Below, piece by piece: positions 23,219 through 33,500 of a stretch of DNA of 64,000 bases. A program made the position numbers and the translations under genes. The notes beneath the pieces are model-generated. The model saw only the letters and a list, made by a program, of their open reading frames with translations, searched no databases and was not told the DNA's origin. How positions within the stretch are numbered: the stretch's first letter is position 1; every line of letters starts with the position of its first letter. The DNA comes from a virus, in the IMG/VR virus record IMGVR_UViG_3300041409_000610, positions 1 to 64,000 of that record; one strand, written 5' to 3'.

Positions 23219-25813
23219 GTGTCGACCCTCATCTACCAGCCCCGGGTGTACGCCTTCATCTCCGTGATCAACAAGAAGGGCGCCGAGCAGGTCCTGGACA
23301 TCTCCGAGGACCTCACCGGCGGCGACATGAAGCTGCGCACCGAGGGCGTGCACACCTTCGCCTTCCAGCTCCAGAACACCCAGCGGAAGTACGACGGCCT
23401 GATCCGCCCGATGGACCGGATCGTGGTCTCCATGCAGCGCATCGGGCAGCCGCTGCGCGTGTTCTCCGGGTACATGAACAACGGCCCGGTCTTCTCCGTC
23501 TGGCCGCGCGTGCTCGACCTCTCGGCCAGCTGCACCCTGAAGCGCCTCCAGTACTGGTACTGGGACTCCGGCGCGCAGGAGTCGGCGAACCTGATCCAGA
23601 AGGTCGGCTCGAAGACCTCGGGGATTGCGAGCGACCAGCAGGCGAACGCGGGCCAGCCCACCGGCGACGGCGGCATGCGCGACCTCACCCTGAGCATCCT
23701 GGCGGAGGTGGTGCGCTGGCCGAAGGAGAAGGTCCACATTGGAGCGATCCCCGACGACTGGTTCACCTTCGCCACCCAGGTGGGCGACGAGATCATCAAG
23801 GCCAGCGACTACTCGAACCTCATCGGCTCGATGGGCAACGGCCTCTCCGGCGGCTCGGGACTCTCCGGCGGCAGTCTGGCGCACGGCCAGGTAGGGCCGG
23901 GCACCTACGGCGGGCTCGCGCTCGACGCCGAGCAGGCGAAGGACGCCTCGATCATCTACAACGTGGCCGCCGACCGGGGTCTGGAGCCGCGCGCGGCCGC
24001 CCAGGGCATCGCGACCGGCATCGTGGAGTCCCGGCTGAAGAACCTCCAGGGCGGCGACCGCGACTCGGTGGGCGTCTTCCAGCAGCGGCCGAGCCAGGGC
24101 TGGGGCACCGTGGCCGAGTGCACGGACGTCGCGCACGCGTCAGGCAGCTTCTTCGACCGGCTGGTGAAGGTGCCGAACTACAAGACCGCCGACTTCGGGC
24201 TGACCTGCCAGGCGGTCCAGCGCTCGGCCTTCCCGGACAAGTACGCCAAGCAGCAGGCGGCCGCCGAGGCGATCGTAACGGCCATCCAGAAGACCTCCAC
24301 CGAGGCCGGGAACGCCATCGTGGGCTCCGGCGCGGGTAACACCATCGGCTCGACGACGGCCATCGGGAAGCCGCAGGGAGCCACCGGCCGGAACGTGGCC
24401 GCGCAGGCCTACAACCTGATCAAGGGGAACCCGGCCGGGCACATCCGGTACTCCCTCGGCGGCGACGATCCCTACAACTCGCCGGACCCGAAGGTGCTCG
24501 ACTGCTCGTCCTTTGTGGACGTCGCCTACTTCCGCGCCGTGGGCAAGCCCTGGATCAACCCGCGCTCCACGGTCTCCACCGAGCGGCCGAAGTGCATCAT
24601 CATCCCGACCGACATGGCCAAGCAGATCAAGGGCGCGCTGCTGTTCGTCGGCACCGGCCACGTCGAGGTCTCGCTGGGCAACGGCTACTCCGCCGGGGCG
24701 CACACCGACGGCATCCCGCTGGAGAAGCAGGTCTCGATCGTCCAGGCGAACGGCTTCACCGACGGCGGGCTGATCAACGGCGTGAACTACTCGGACGCGG
24801 CCACCACGCAGGCGGCCGCCCAGTTCATCCAGAGCAAGCTGGGCTACTCGGCGAACATCACCGACCAGAACGAGTTCAAGGCGGACGGCGCGGCGGTCGA
24901 CGCGTCCCAGGGCAGCGGCAGCAGCGACACCTCGGCGCTCGATGTATTCAATGCTTTGATCAACGTCTACAGCTGGGGCTACGTGCCGGACCTGGCCGGA
25001 CAGATCCTCGTCGGGCCGCGCGCGCTGATGAACGACCAGCCGATCCTGCCCTTCCTCGGCAACCTGATGTCCGCCTCGATGCGCTCGTGGTGCTCGGCGC
25101 CCAACGGCGACTTCATGGCCTGGTTCCCCGACTACTTCGACCTCTGGGGCATCTCGGCGAAGATGGACGTCCGCTCGATCGAGCTGATGGACTTCACGGT
25201 CACCTGGTCGGACCTCCAGACGGTTACCCACCAGTACGTCATCGGCGTCCCGGCGGGCATCACCAACTCGATCAACACCAGCGGGCAGACCTTCGCCAAC
25301 GGCTCGAACAGCGGGTACGCCTGGCAGCTGACCAGCTCGGGCATCGCCACCATGGAGTTCCCGCAGATCTTCCGGGCGATCTTCGGCCAGGACGCCAGCC
25401 AGCAGTTCCTGGACGAGTTCCTCGGCCGCTTCGGCGCCCGGCCGAACACCGTCACCCTGCCGACTGTGAAGCAGGGCCTGCCGGAGTTCTTCCTGGCGCT
25501 GTTCCTGTTCATGCGCAAGTGGGCCGACCAGTTCTCGGCGAACATCCCGATGACCTGGATGCCCGAGCTGTGGCCGGGCATGATCCTGCGGCTGCCCGAG
25601 TTCAACTTCCAGGCCTACATCACCGAGGTGAACCACAGCTTCAAGACCGGTGAGGACGGCTACTTCCGGACCTCGGCCAGCGTGTGCGCGCCGAGCCGGA
25701 TCAGCCAGAAGACCAACGACGTGTTCGGCCTCCTGCCGCTGGGCGGGAAGCGCTACAACGTCGTCCGCCAGGACCTCGAACCGGCCGACAAGACCCCGCG
25801 AGGCGCCTCGTGA
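23219..25813 (+). CDS. Baseplate hub with embedded transglycosylase and NlpC/P60 lysin domains
   Basis: 864 residues from GTG 23219. Residues 1-200 and about 545-864 look like the two parts of a tail hub. Between them are two peptidoglycan-degrading modules. At about 238-357 is a lysozyme/SLT-type domain with a candidate catalytic Glu (E270 in GIVESRL) and the actinobacterial SVGVFQQRPSQGWG segment. At about 390-525 is an NlpC/P60-like peptidase with Cys429 (LDCSSFVDVAYF) and His481 (GTGHVEVSLGNGYSAGAH). It should drill through the wall at infection. Overlaps the next gene by GTGA. Confidence 0.8.
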   Translation: MSTLIYQPRVYAFISVINKKGAEQVLDISEDLTGGDMKLRTEGVHTFAFQLQNTQRKYDGLIRPMDRIVVSMQRIGQPLRVFSGYMNNGPVFSVWPRVLDLSASCTLKRLQYWYWDSGAQESANLIQKVGSKTSGIASDQQANAGQPTGDGGMRDLTLSILAEVVRWPKEKVHIGAIPDDWFTFATQVGDEIIKASDYSNLIGSMGNGLSGGSGLSGGSLAHGQVGPGTYGGLALDAEQAKDASIIYNVAADRGLEPRAAAQGIATGIVESRLKNLQGGDRDSVGVFQQRPSQGWGTVAECTDVAHASGSFFDRLVKVPNYKTADFGLTCQAVQRSAFPDKYAKQQAAAEAIVTAIQKTSTEAGNAIVGSGAGNTIGSTTAIGKPQGATGRNVAAQAYNLIKGNPAGHIRYSLGGDDPYNSPDPKVLDCSSFVDVAYFRAVGKPWINPRSTVSTERPKCIIIPTDMAKQIKGALLFVGTGHVEVSLGNGYSAGAHTDGIPLEKQVSIVQANGFTDGGLINGVNYSDAATTQAAAQFIQSKLGYSANITDQNEFKADGAAVDASQGSGSSDTSALDVFNALINVYSWGYVPDLAGQILVGPRALMNDQPILPFLGNLMSASMRSWCSAPNGDFMAWFPDYFDLWGISAKMDVRSIELMDFTVTWSDLQTVTHQYVIGVPAGITNSINTSGQTFANGSNSGYAWQLTSSGIATMEFPQIFRAIFGQDASQQFLDEFLGRFGARPNTVTLPTVKQGLPEFFLALFLFMRKWADQFSANIPMTWMPELWPGMILRLPEFNFQAYITEVNHSFKTGEDGYFRTSASVCAPSRISQKTNDVFGLLPLGGKRYNVVRQDLEPADKTPRGAS

Positions 25814-26631
25814 CCGGCGCCATGCCCATCCAGGGCCTGAGCATCCAGGCGGTCACCGTGCTGTCCGTGGACGGCAACACGGCGTACGTCCGGTCCGACC
25901 ACACCGGGAAGTCGTTCCCGGTCGCCAGGGACGTGCTCAGGGCGCACGCGCTGCCGCCGATGCCCGGCGAGCGGTGGATCCTCGACATGGCCTACGGGGC
26001 CGACTGGACCTTCTCCGCGATCATCGGCGGCGACCCGGTCAACCCGGTCCTCACGGTGGGCAACTCCTCCGAGCGGCTGGCGATCAAGAACCCGTTCCAG
26101 AACCTCGCGGTCTACCAGCTCGACACCTACTCGATCTGGTACTGGACCGGCTCGGCCTGGGTCGAGCGCATCTCGCCCGCCATGACCGCGCTCCAGGCCC
26201 AGGTCAACGCGCTGCCGCGCGGCCTGGTGAAGATCGTCCGCTGGCCGACGGACATCACCATCGTCAGCCCCACCGGCATCCTGATGGAGTCGCTGGCCGC
26301 GCCGCTCGTGGCCGGTCGCACCTACAAGATCAGCTGGCAGACCAACCAGGCGGGCTCGCTCGCGGCCGGGCCGCCGAACGGCCAGTCGAACATCGTCACG
26401 GCGCCCGGCTCGGTCGTGGCTGGCTCTCCCGTCATCCGGGGAGCGGGCATCCGGGTCTACAACGCCACCCAGGAGGTCTTCACGCTGACCGTGTTCTACG
26501 ACGCCCTGGTGACGGAGACACGGGCGTTCGGCGCCGTGGCCAACTCGGGGTCCACCTCGGCCTCGATCACCTTCTACGGTGCTCAGGGGCGGTTTCTCAG
26601 CGTCGAGGACGTCGGGCCGACCCCGCCGTAA
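25810..26631 (+). CDS. Probable baseplate spike/OB-fold protein
   Basis: 273 residues from GTG 25810 overlapping the lysin stop. The first 100 residues (VTVLSVDGNTAYVRSDHTGK, then PGERWILDMAYGADWTFSAIIGG) have the short-strand pattern of the OB-fold of gpV/gp45-type spikes. The C-terminal half is a long beta-rich region with GTYKISW-type strands that may form a helical spike or fibre base. No metal-binding HxH tip is obvious. Function is inferred from position between hub and gp25-like genes. Confidence 0.5.
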   Translation: MTGAMPIQGLSIQAVTVLSVDGNTAYVRSDHTGKSFPVARDVLRAHALPPMPGERWILDMAYGADWTFSAIIGGDPVNPVLTVGNSSERLAIKNPFQNLAVYQLDTYSIWYWTGSAWVERISPAMTALQAQVNALPRGLVKIVRWPTDITIVSPTGILMESLAAPLVAGRTYKISWQTNQAGSLAAGPPNGQSNIVTAPGSVVAGSPVIRGAGIRVYNATQEVFTLTVFYDALVTETRAFGAVANSGSTSASITFYGAQGRFLSVEDVGPTPP

Positions 26632-26687
26632 GCCTGTCGAGCCCCGGAGCCTCCAGCCCAACTAGTAGCCGGGAAGGGAGGTGCGCC

Positions 26688-27122
26688 ATCAAGACGCTCG
26701 CGCTCGTGAATGGCGACCTCGCCATCGGGACGAACGGCGGCTACCTGACGTACTCGGGCGCCCAGCGGATCAAGCAGGACCTGACGCTCGGGCTGACCGA
26801 GGAGTACGGGACCGACCGCTTCCACCCCACCTACGGCTCGGTCGTGCAGGCCTATCTGGGCCAGGTCCTCTCGGCGGACATCATGCAGCTGGTGCGGGCC
26901 GAGGTGAACCGGGTCCTCCAGAACTACCTGGTCATCCAGCAGAATGAGGTCATCCGGGACACCGTGGTCGACGTGCAGGGGCGCTATGACACCTCCGACG
27001 TCGTCCAGTCCGTCGACAACGTGGCCGCCCGGTCCGTGCTCGACACGATCTACATCACGGCGACCCTCACCACTCTCTCGCGCGAGAGCGTGACCATCTC
27101 CCGGCAGGTGACCCCCTCATGA
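26688..27122 (+). CDS. gp25/gpW-like baseplate wedge protein, ATC start suspected
   Basis: 144 residues. The segment LVNGDLAIGTNGGYLTYSGA followed by QRIKQDLTLGL and YGTDRFHPTYGS is the gp25/gpW pattern of the conserved myophage wedge core, which joins hub to sheath. There is no ATG, GTG or TTG at the expected N-terminus. An ideal AAGGGAGGT (26674-26682) sits 5 bases from ATC at 26688. The first canonical start, GTG 26706, lacks a ribosome site and would delete conserved sequence. Confidence 0.7.
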   Translation: MKTLALVNGDLAIGTNGGYLTYSGAQRIKQDLTLGLTEEYGTDRFHPTYGSVVQAYLGQVLSADIMQLVRAEVNRVLQNYLVIQQNEVIRDTVVDVQGRYDTSDVVQSVDNVAARSVLDTIYITATLTTLSRESVTISRQVTPS

Positions 27123-27451
27123 GGTTCCTCAAGCGCGCTGAGCAGCCCGAACAGCTTCCTCCCGGGACCACCGTGGCGCCCTCGGAGCTGGCCGCCGTCC
27201 GGCAGACGCTGGAGGACGGCCGCGCCTTCGCGCCGCACTGCGACCAGCGGATCCTGCACCCGCCCGGTGAGTGCTGGTCGTGCGATCTGTACCCGGACTG
27301 GCAGAAGCTCCGCGTGCTGTGGGGCATCGACTTCTCCGGCCACTCCACGCCGGGGAACCTGCCGTGCCCCGCCGACTACCACCGTCCGCCGAACTCGCCC
27401 TCCGATCACCGGAACTGGCCGAACAACCGAGCTGAGAGGGAGCGCGGATGA
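27119..27451 (+). CDS. Small zinc-knuckle protein in the baseplate operon
   Basis: 110 residues, ATG start overlapping the gp25-like stop (ATGA). A Cys-rich centre (HCDQRILHPPGECWSCDLYPDW) gives one Cys plus a CxxC pair and nearby His residues, suggesting zinc binding. The C-terminus is Pro/Asn/Arg-rich. The role is unknown, but overlaps on both sides tie it to baseplate genes. Confidence 0.55.
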   Translation: MRFLKRAEQPEQLPPGTTVAPSELAAVRQTLEDGRAFAPHCDQRILHPPGECWSCDLYPDWQKLRVLWGIDFSGHSTPGNLPCPADYHRPPNSPSDHRNWPNNRAERERG

Positions 27452-29274
27452 CCTCGACCGGCGACATCGCGGCCAAGATGGTCGCGGCGCTCAACGCCGC
27501 CGAGCCGGACCTGGATGTCTCCGTAGGCACCGTGGCCCGGAAGCTGATCGACGCCGTCTCGGAGTCGATCGCCGAGGCCTACTCGGACTCGCACCTGATC
27601 CAGTACCAGTACGACATCGACTCGAAGTCCGGCGGCGACCTCGACGACTTCTGCGCGCTGTTCGGCATCACCCGGATCCCCTCGTCCCGGTCCCAGGGCG
27701 TGGTCACCTTCACCCGGCCGAATGACCAGTTCGCCGCGACCACGGCCCTGGTCATCCCGCCCGGCACGCAGGTGGTCGCCCAGACGAACCCGATCATCTA
27801 CGTGATGACCACCGTGTCCGCCGTGATGAGCCCTGGCCAGCTGACCGCCGACGTGCCGGTTCAGGCGGTCGTGGCGGGCACGAGCGGCAACGTCGCGGCC
27901 GGGATGCTGGTCACCGTGGCCACGGCCGTCTCCGGTATCGCCAGGGTGGTGAACGCGGGCCCGCTCTCCGGCGGCTCGAACCAGGAGTCGGACGCCGACC
28001 TGCGCACCCGCTTCCGGAACACCGTCTTCCGCTCGCTGGCGGGCACCCAGAGCATGTACCAGGCGATCGCCCTGGCGACGCCGCAGGACCCCACGATGCC
28101 AAACACCCGCGCGGTGACGCAGGTGAACGTGCTCGGGGCCTCGAAGCGCTACCGCGAGCAGATCCAGGTGGTGGCCGGGACGGCGGCCAGCACCGTGCTC
28201 CGGGCGGCCTACATCTTCCCGGACAACGTCTACTGCGGCGCCGACATCGACGCGGGGAACCTGCTCACCCAGGGGACGAACTTCACCTTCACGCCGTCGA
28301 ACCCGACCAACGGAACCAGCGCCACGGCGGCCCTGACCGCGCTGACCGGCATGCCGGACGGGATCTACGACCTCGACTTCGAGTACGTGCCGAGGGCCTC
28401 GCGCAACGACCCCGCCAACACACGCTTCGCCAAGGGCGGGATCAACAACCGGGTCGACGTGTGGATCAACGGCACGATCGCCGACGTCGCCACGCAGAGC
28501 GTGAGCTTCTCGAACTCGCGGCTGTTCACCTCCGGGTTCAACGACCCGTACTACAACCAGGCCTTCTCCCAGGCCAGCGCGGCGGCTCCGACCCCGCCGC
28601 TGTCCAATATCTTCATCCCGCTGGCCTACGGCCCGGTGCTGGCCGTGCCGGACACCCTGGTGATCAACGGCGTGACCTACGTCGAGGGCGCGGACTACTG
28701 GATCACCCAGCGCGAGGACTGCTTCGGGATGAGCCCGGGATCGCTGTTCGGGCTGTCCTGGCAGACCAGCCGGGTGCCGCCCAACAACGCGGTGTTCGCG
28801 ATCACCTACAACTACAACCGGATCGCCCGCGACGTCCAGGACAACATCGCCCTGTGGCGGCTGGTCGGCACCGACGCGCAGACCCACTGCGGTCTGCGCC
28901 GCATGGTCAAGTTCCACTTCGCCATCGTCTACGACCGCGCGTACGAGGCCAGCTCGGTGAACACGAACATCGACATCGCGCTGAGCGCCCTGTGCTCCAG
29001 CCTTGGTTTCGGGGCCTCGCTTCAGGTCTCCGACGTTCTCCAGACTGTCCACAATGTACCCGGCGTGGACAACGTCCGGTTCCTGACCTCCACCGACGAC
29101 GGCACCAACTACGCCATGGCCCAGATGTCGCCGTGGACGGCGAACTCCCAGCTCTCGCTCTACGCATCCGGCGGCCGGGCGATCGACGCGACCTTCGGCA
29201 ACAGCGAGTACCCCGTGTTCCACTCCTCGCGCATCGTCGCCAAGGCGCCGAACACCTTCATGATCGGGGCGTGA
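27448..29274 (+). CDS. Baseplate J-like protein (wedge)
   Basis: 608 residues from ATG 27448. The N-terminal region contains GTVARKLIDAVSESIAEAY, then SGGDLDDFCALFGITR and IPPGTQVVAQTNPIIY, and a later SGGSNQESDADLRTRF. This is the signature of baseplate J/gp47/gp6-type wedge proteins. These form the iris-like ring that triggers sheath contraction. The protein is longer than P2 gpJ, with an extra beta-rich insert at about 270-430. Followed by the gpI-like gene in the usual order. Confidence 0.8.
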   Translation: MTSTGDIAAKMVAALNAAEPDLDVSVGTVARKLIDAVSESIAEAYSDSHLIQYQYDIDSKSGGDLDDFCALFGITRIPSSRSQGVVTFTRPNDQFAATTALVIPPGTQVVAQTNPIIYVMTTVSAVMSPGQLTADVPVQAVVAGTSGNVAAGMLVTVATAVSGIARVVNAGPLSGGSNQESDADLRTRFRNTVFRSLAGTQSMYQAIALATPQDPTMPNTRAVTQVNVLGASKRYREQIQVVAGTAASTVLRAAYIFPDNVYCGADIDAGNLLTQGTNFTFTPSNPTNGTSATAALTALTGMPDGIYDLDFEYVPRASRNDPANTRFAKGGINNRVDVWINGTIADVATQSVSFSNSRLFTSGFNDPYYNQAFSQASAAAPTPPLSNIFIPLAYGPVLAVPDTLVINGVTYVEGADYWITQREDCFGMSPGSLFGLSWQTSRVPPNNAVFAITYNYNRIARDVQDNIALWRLVGTDAQTHCGLRRMVKFHFAIVYDRAYEASSVNTNIDIALSALCSSLGFGASLQVSDVLQTVHNVPGVDNVRFLTSTDDGTNYAMAQMSPWTANSQLSLYASGGRAIDATFGNSEYPVFHSSRIVAKAPNTFMIGA

Positions 29275-29275
29275 G

Positions 29276-30580
29276 ATGGCCGATACCCTCGTCGAGAACC
29301 CGTCCTTCTTCCAGAACTTCGACGCGGCGGCCGCCGCCGACCTGATGTCCATGCAGCTGGCGCCCGGCCAGCCGAACACCACCGAAGGCATCTTCACCGT
29401 CTCCGACCCGATCGTGCCGGACCGGATCACCAGCGAGCGGCTCGCGCACTTCGACCCCGAGATCTACGACCTGCGCGACACCTCGCACCTGATGAAGCTG
29501 CTCAAGGTCATGCTGGGCGGCTCCGGCGCCGGGGGCCTGCGCAAGCAGCTGGCCGTGGCCCGGATGCAGAACAGCTTCACCGGCATGCACTTCCTGGACC
29601 TGGACCGGTTCTACGGTGCGCTGTTCGGCATCCGGCGCACGCAGGCGGAGCTGTTGCCGGGCAACTTCGACCCCTACAGCGACGGCGCCTCGTCGGCGGA
29701 GTGGGACGACATCCACTCGCGCGACGCGAGCTACCGCGACCGGCTGATCAAGTTCGCCCGCTCGATCCCGAACGGCGGCAGCTACACCGGCATGAAGCTC
29801 ATGGCCGAGTCGCTGATCGGCGCCGAATGCGAGATCTACGAGTCGTGGACGTGGATCGACGAGCAGGACGCGGGGCGCTTCCAGCCCAACGTCCTGAACT
29901 ACACCTACAACTTCCTGCTCAACACCGTCCGGACCTACCAGGGCATGACCGCGCGCACCTGGGGTGACTGGGCGGGCGCCGGGCAGCTGTTCACCGGCCG
30001 GACGAGCGCGCGGACCCGGTCGGACTGGATGCTGGTTCCGAAGCGCCCGCTGGCCAGCTGGGAGCAATTCCAGCTGATGCGGGTGCTCAACACCTTCAAG
30101 CCGGTGGGCACCCAGTTCACGGTCTTCAACAAGGGCCTGAACATCCACCAGCCCGTCGAGATCCGGAACGTCTCGGCCAGCTCGGAGCACTGGGAGATCA
30201 TCTCCTCGGTCACGCCGAACCCGAACCTGAACTACAACCCCTACGCCAACGCGCTGTCTTTCGACCCCAGCTTCGCCGTGGCGGCCCCGCAGGCGCGCCC
30301 GGCGTTCTCGGGGTACCAGGGCGAGGAATGGACGCTCAACGGCGACGTGGCGACCGTGACGAGCTACACCCTCAACGAGGACGACACCCGGACGCCGGGT
30401 GATGACGACCTGATCGCCTACACCGACGGCACGACGCGGTCCTACGAGGCGAAGAACGGGCTGATGACCGCAGCGCAGGCGGCCGCCACCCAGCTGGTCT
30501 CCGATGGCGTGATGACCTCGGCGCCCTACGCCAAGGCGCGCAACTCCCTGAACGTGAACACGGTGGTGGCGGCTCGATGA
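29276..30580 (+). CDS. Baseplate wedge/tail protein (gpI-like position)
   Basis: 434 residues, starting one base after the baseplate-J stop. A helical N-terminal domain (HLMKLLKVMLGGSGAGGLRK, then FYGALFGIRRTQAELLPGNF) resembles the tail-protein-I fold of wedge partners. The C-terminal half is beta-rich with acidic turns. In P2-type phages the J and I products form the wedge and anchor the fibres. The assignment depends mainly on gene order. Confidence 0.6.
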   Translation: MADTLVENPSFFQNFDAAAAADLMSMQLAPGQPNTTEGIFTVSDPIVPDRITSERLAHFDPEIYDLRDTSHLMKLLKVMLGGSGAGGLRKQLAVARMQNSFTGMHFLDLDRFYGALFGIRRTQAELLPGNFDPYSDGASSAEWDDIHSRDASYRDRLIKFARSIPNGGSYTGMKLMAESLIGAECEIYESWTWIDEQDAGRFQPNVLNYTYNFLLNTVRTYQGMTARTWGDWAGAGQLFTGRTSARTRSDWMLVPKRPLASWEQFQLMRVLNTFKPVGTQFTVFNKGLNIHQPVEIRNVSASSEHWEIISSVTPNPNLNYNPYANALSFDPSFAVAAPQARPAFSGYQGEEWTLNGDVATVTSYTLNEDDTRTPGDDDLIAYTDGTTRSYEAKNGLMTAAQAAATQLVSDGVMTSAPYAKARNSLNVNTVVAAR

Positions 30581-33500
30581 CCTCCCCGCAGCTTCCCGGC
30601 TCCTCGGTGGCCCCGGCCTGGGTCGGCGGCATGCCGCTGTCGAACCTCGTCGAGGGCATCCGGCTGAACAGCGTCGGGTCGACGCAGCAGAGCGTGGACA
30701 CCCAGCGGTTCTGGGCCAGCCCGTCGCGCGACGCCAGCTCGACCGAGCGCGAGGTCATGCAGCTGACGCTGACCAGCGCCCGGCGGCTGAACGAGATCGA
30801 GTTCGACGCGGCCGCCTTCCCCCAGGACATCTACGCCGAGTTCTACGACGAGCAGACCGGTGCCTGGTCGCCCTGCCTGGAGGACCTCTCCGGCAGCCCG
30901 GCGCCGGTCTCCTTCAGCGTCCGGGACTCGGTGCCCACGGTGCTCCCGCCCGCGAGCGCGGTCATCGGTCACCTGCACCCGCAGCACAGCTTCACCGGCC
31001 ACTGGCGGACGGTCACCTTCAAGATCCGGCCGATCTCCACGAAGCTGCTTCGCCTGGTCCTCTCGCGCTCCGAGCGCGGCACGCCGCCGACGAACAGCCA
31101 GGGCGTGCTCGTGCCCTACTCGCTGGCCGTCCGGAACCTCAAGATCTCGTACTCGATCCGGAAGCTCTCCGACGTCCCCTACACCCAGCCCGCTCAGGGT
31201 GAGGTGCGGGACACCTTCGCCACCACCACGGACCTGTTCGGCTCGCCGGTGGACTTCCAGGTGCGCGTCAACTCCGCGACCAACGTGATCGGCGAGACCA
31301 CCGGCGCGAACAGCCTCACCACGGTCTGGAAGAGCGAACCGCAGCCGATCCCCTGGGCCGTGGTCAACTTCTACGTGGACGCCCGCGACGGCGAGGGTGG
31401 CGGTCAGATCCTCGACCGGCTCTACCTGGAGCCGCTCTACGACGGCCCGACCTGCAACCTGTACTGGTCGGATTCCGAGCCCACCAACGAATTCCGGTCC
31501 AATTCGGACCCGCTGCCGCCGGTGGTCGCCAGCGTCAACAACTCGGCTGGCGTCACCGGGAACGTGCTCAACTTCGGCGATCCGGCCTTCGACACCGCGA
31601 TCGCCTTCGTCGAGCTGAACAACGCAGGCATCGCCTTCGACCCCTCGCGGCCGTGGTCCTTCGGCGGCCAGCTGAATTTCAAGTTCAAGCACGGCACCCA
31701 GGCCTACGACTGCCCGATCTTCTCCTGCGACCAGTTCAACCTGACCTGGACCCCGCTCGGGCCCCGGCTCACCACCACGGCCGGGGACAGCCTGCTGGTG
31801 CCGACCGAGACCGAGCCGCTGGGCATCTACACGGGCTCGGTGGACGTTGACGGGCAGCCGATCTACACCACGCCGGACAGCCCGGTCTTCGTCGGCTTCG
31901 ACCCGGCGACGCCGGTCAACTTCATCGCCTGGAGCGACGGAACGACCCTCGGGCTGGCCATCCGTTTCGGCAACAGCGAGTTCGCCGGGACGCTGCCGCT
32001 GGCCGTCCCGCTCGGTCCGGTGAAGACCATGCGGGTGGGCGCCTTCATGGGTGCATCGCCGGGCGCGGCCCGATCGCGGATGAAGGCGCTCATCCTCAAG
32101 GTGGACACGTCGCCGACGCCCGAAGAGGTCGAGCAGTTCCTCGCCGACCCCTTCCCCTACGTGCTCAACAGTGTCTACATGGGACAGAACGACCCGCGCA
32201 CGGACAACGCGCTGCTGCGCTACCACCCCACCTTCTACAGCGACAACTCGCCGTCCGCGTTCATCGGCGGTGCCCCGGACCGCTACGCGTTCATGGAGTG
32301 GCACCCGATCGCGCGGGATTACATACTGCGCAAGGGATACCTGTACTTCCCGCCGACGCGGGCGAAGTACTGGAAGCTGGAGTTCACCAACCTCTCACCG
32401 CAGACCTACGAGGTCTACCGGCCGGTCGACAAGACGGTGAACGTCTTCCCCTCCGAGCAGTGGCGCAAGTCCGTCCCCTCGGGTTCGGCACCCACCTCGG
32501 CGGCCGGTCTCGCGGAGTTGCTCCCCGGCCGGGACAACGTCTACGTCGTCAACACGCTGACGCAGTCGCTGGACAACAACCGCACGGCCATCGTCGGCAC
32601 CGGTGCGCCGAAGTCGAACACCACGGCCCGGGTGATCTACGACAACGCGGTGCGGGCCAAGGTGGCGGACGCTTACTGGGCCTGGTCGTTCCTGCCCATG
32701 CACTCCACCGGCTCGACGCCGTCCTGGGAGTCGACCGGCGTCCACAACTACCAGGTGATCAACTACTCGCAGGTCACGAAGATCGGCTACTTCGTCGGCC
32801 TGCGGTCGATCGCGGCCTACAAGCTGAGCTACCTGAACACCGACGACACCGACCAGTACGTGGACCTGTTCTACGATCTGTCCAATGTGGCCGATGGCGG
32901 CAACTGGATCCTGCCGCAGGACCACCAGCTCACCTCCGGGGACGCGGCCTACGCGCAGGTGCAGAGCAAGGTGTTCCCGTCCAACCGCGTCGTCACCGCC
33001 GTGCAGTTCGCGACCCAGCAGAGTGATCCTGACCAGCTGCTGCCCGATCCGGACCTGAGCGACCCCGAGATCGCCAGCTGGACTGCGGTCGGCGATGCCG
33101 TGCTCTCCGACTCCTCCGGCCAGGAGCCCACGCTGGCCTCGACGAAGCGGATCAACCGCTCCCAGCCGCCGCTCACCTGGGCCCGGGTCTCCCAGGGCTA
33201 CCACACCTGGGGCGGCATCGTCGGACTGAACGCCACCTGGGGCGCGGTGACCATCGGCTCGCAGATCCCCGGTGAGGTCGGCGGCATCAGCTCGAAACCG
33301 ATCTCCCTGCCGCTCGGCGGCCGGGTGCACGTCGCGGCGCGCGCGATCGCGGACGCGGACCTGTCGCTGCCGCTCTCGGTCCAGCTGGTCAACGTGGCCG
33401 ACGGCCGGGTGCTGGCCGACGCCGAAGCCCAGGTGAAGGCAGGCCAGATCGCCGAGTGGTACACCAGCTACACCATCGGCGAGGGCACCAGCCCGGCTCC

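Noticed and set aside
26681-26947. GTG-initiated 88-residue frame right after the strong ribosome site
   Set aside because: It is out of frame with the gp25-like domain and its translation is Arg-rich without any motif.
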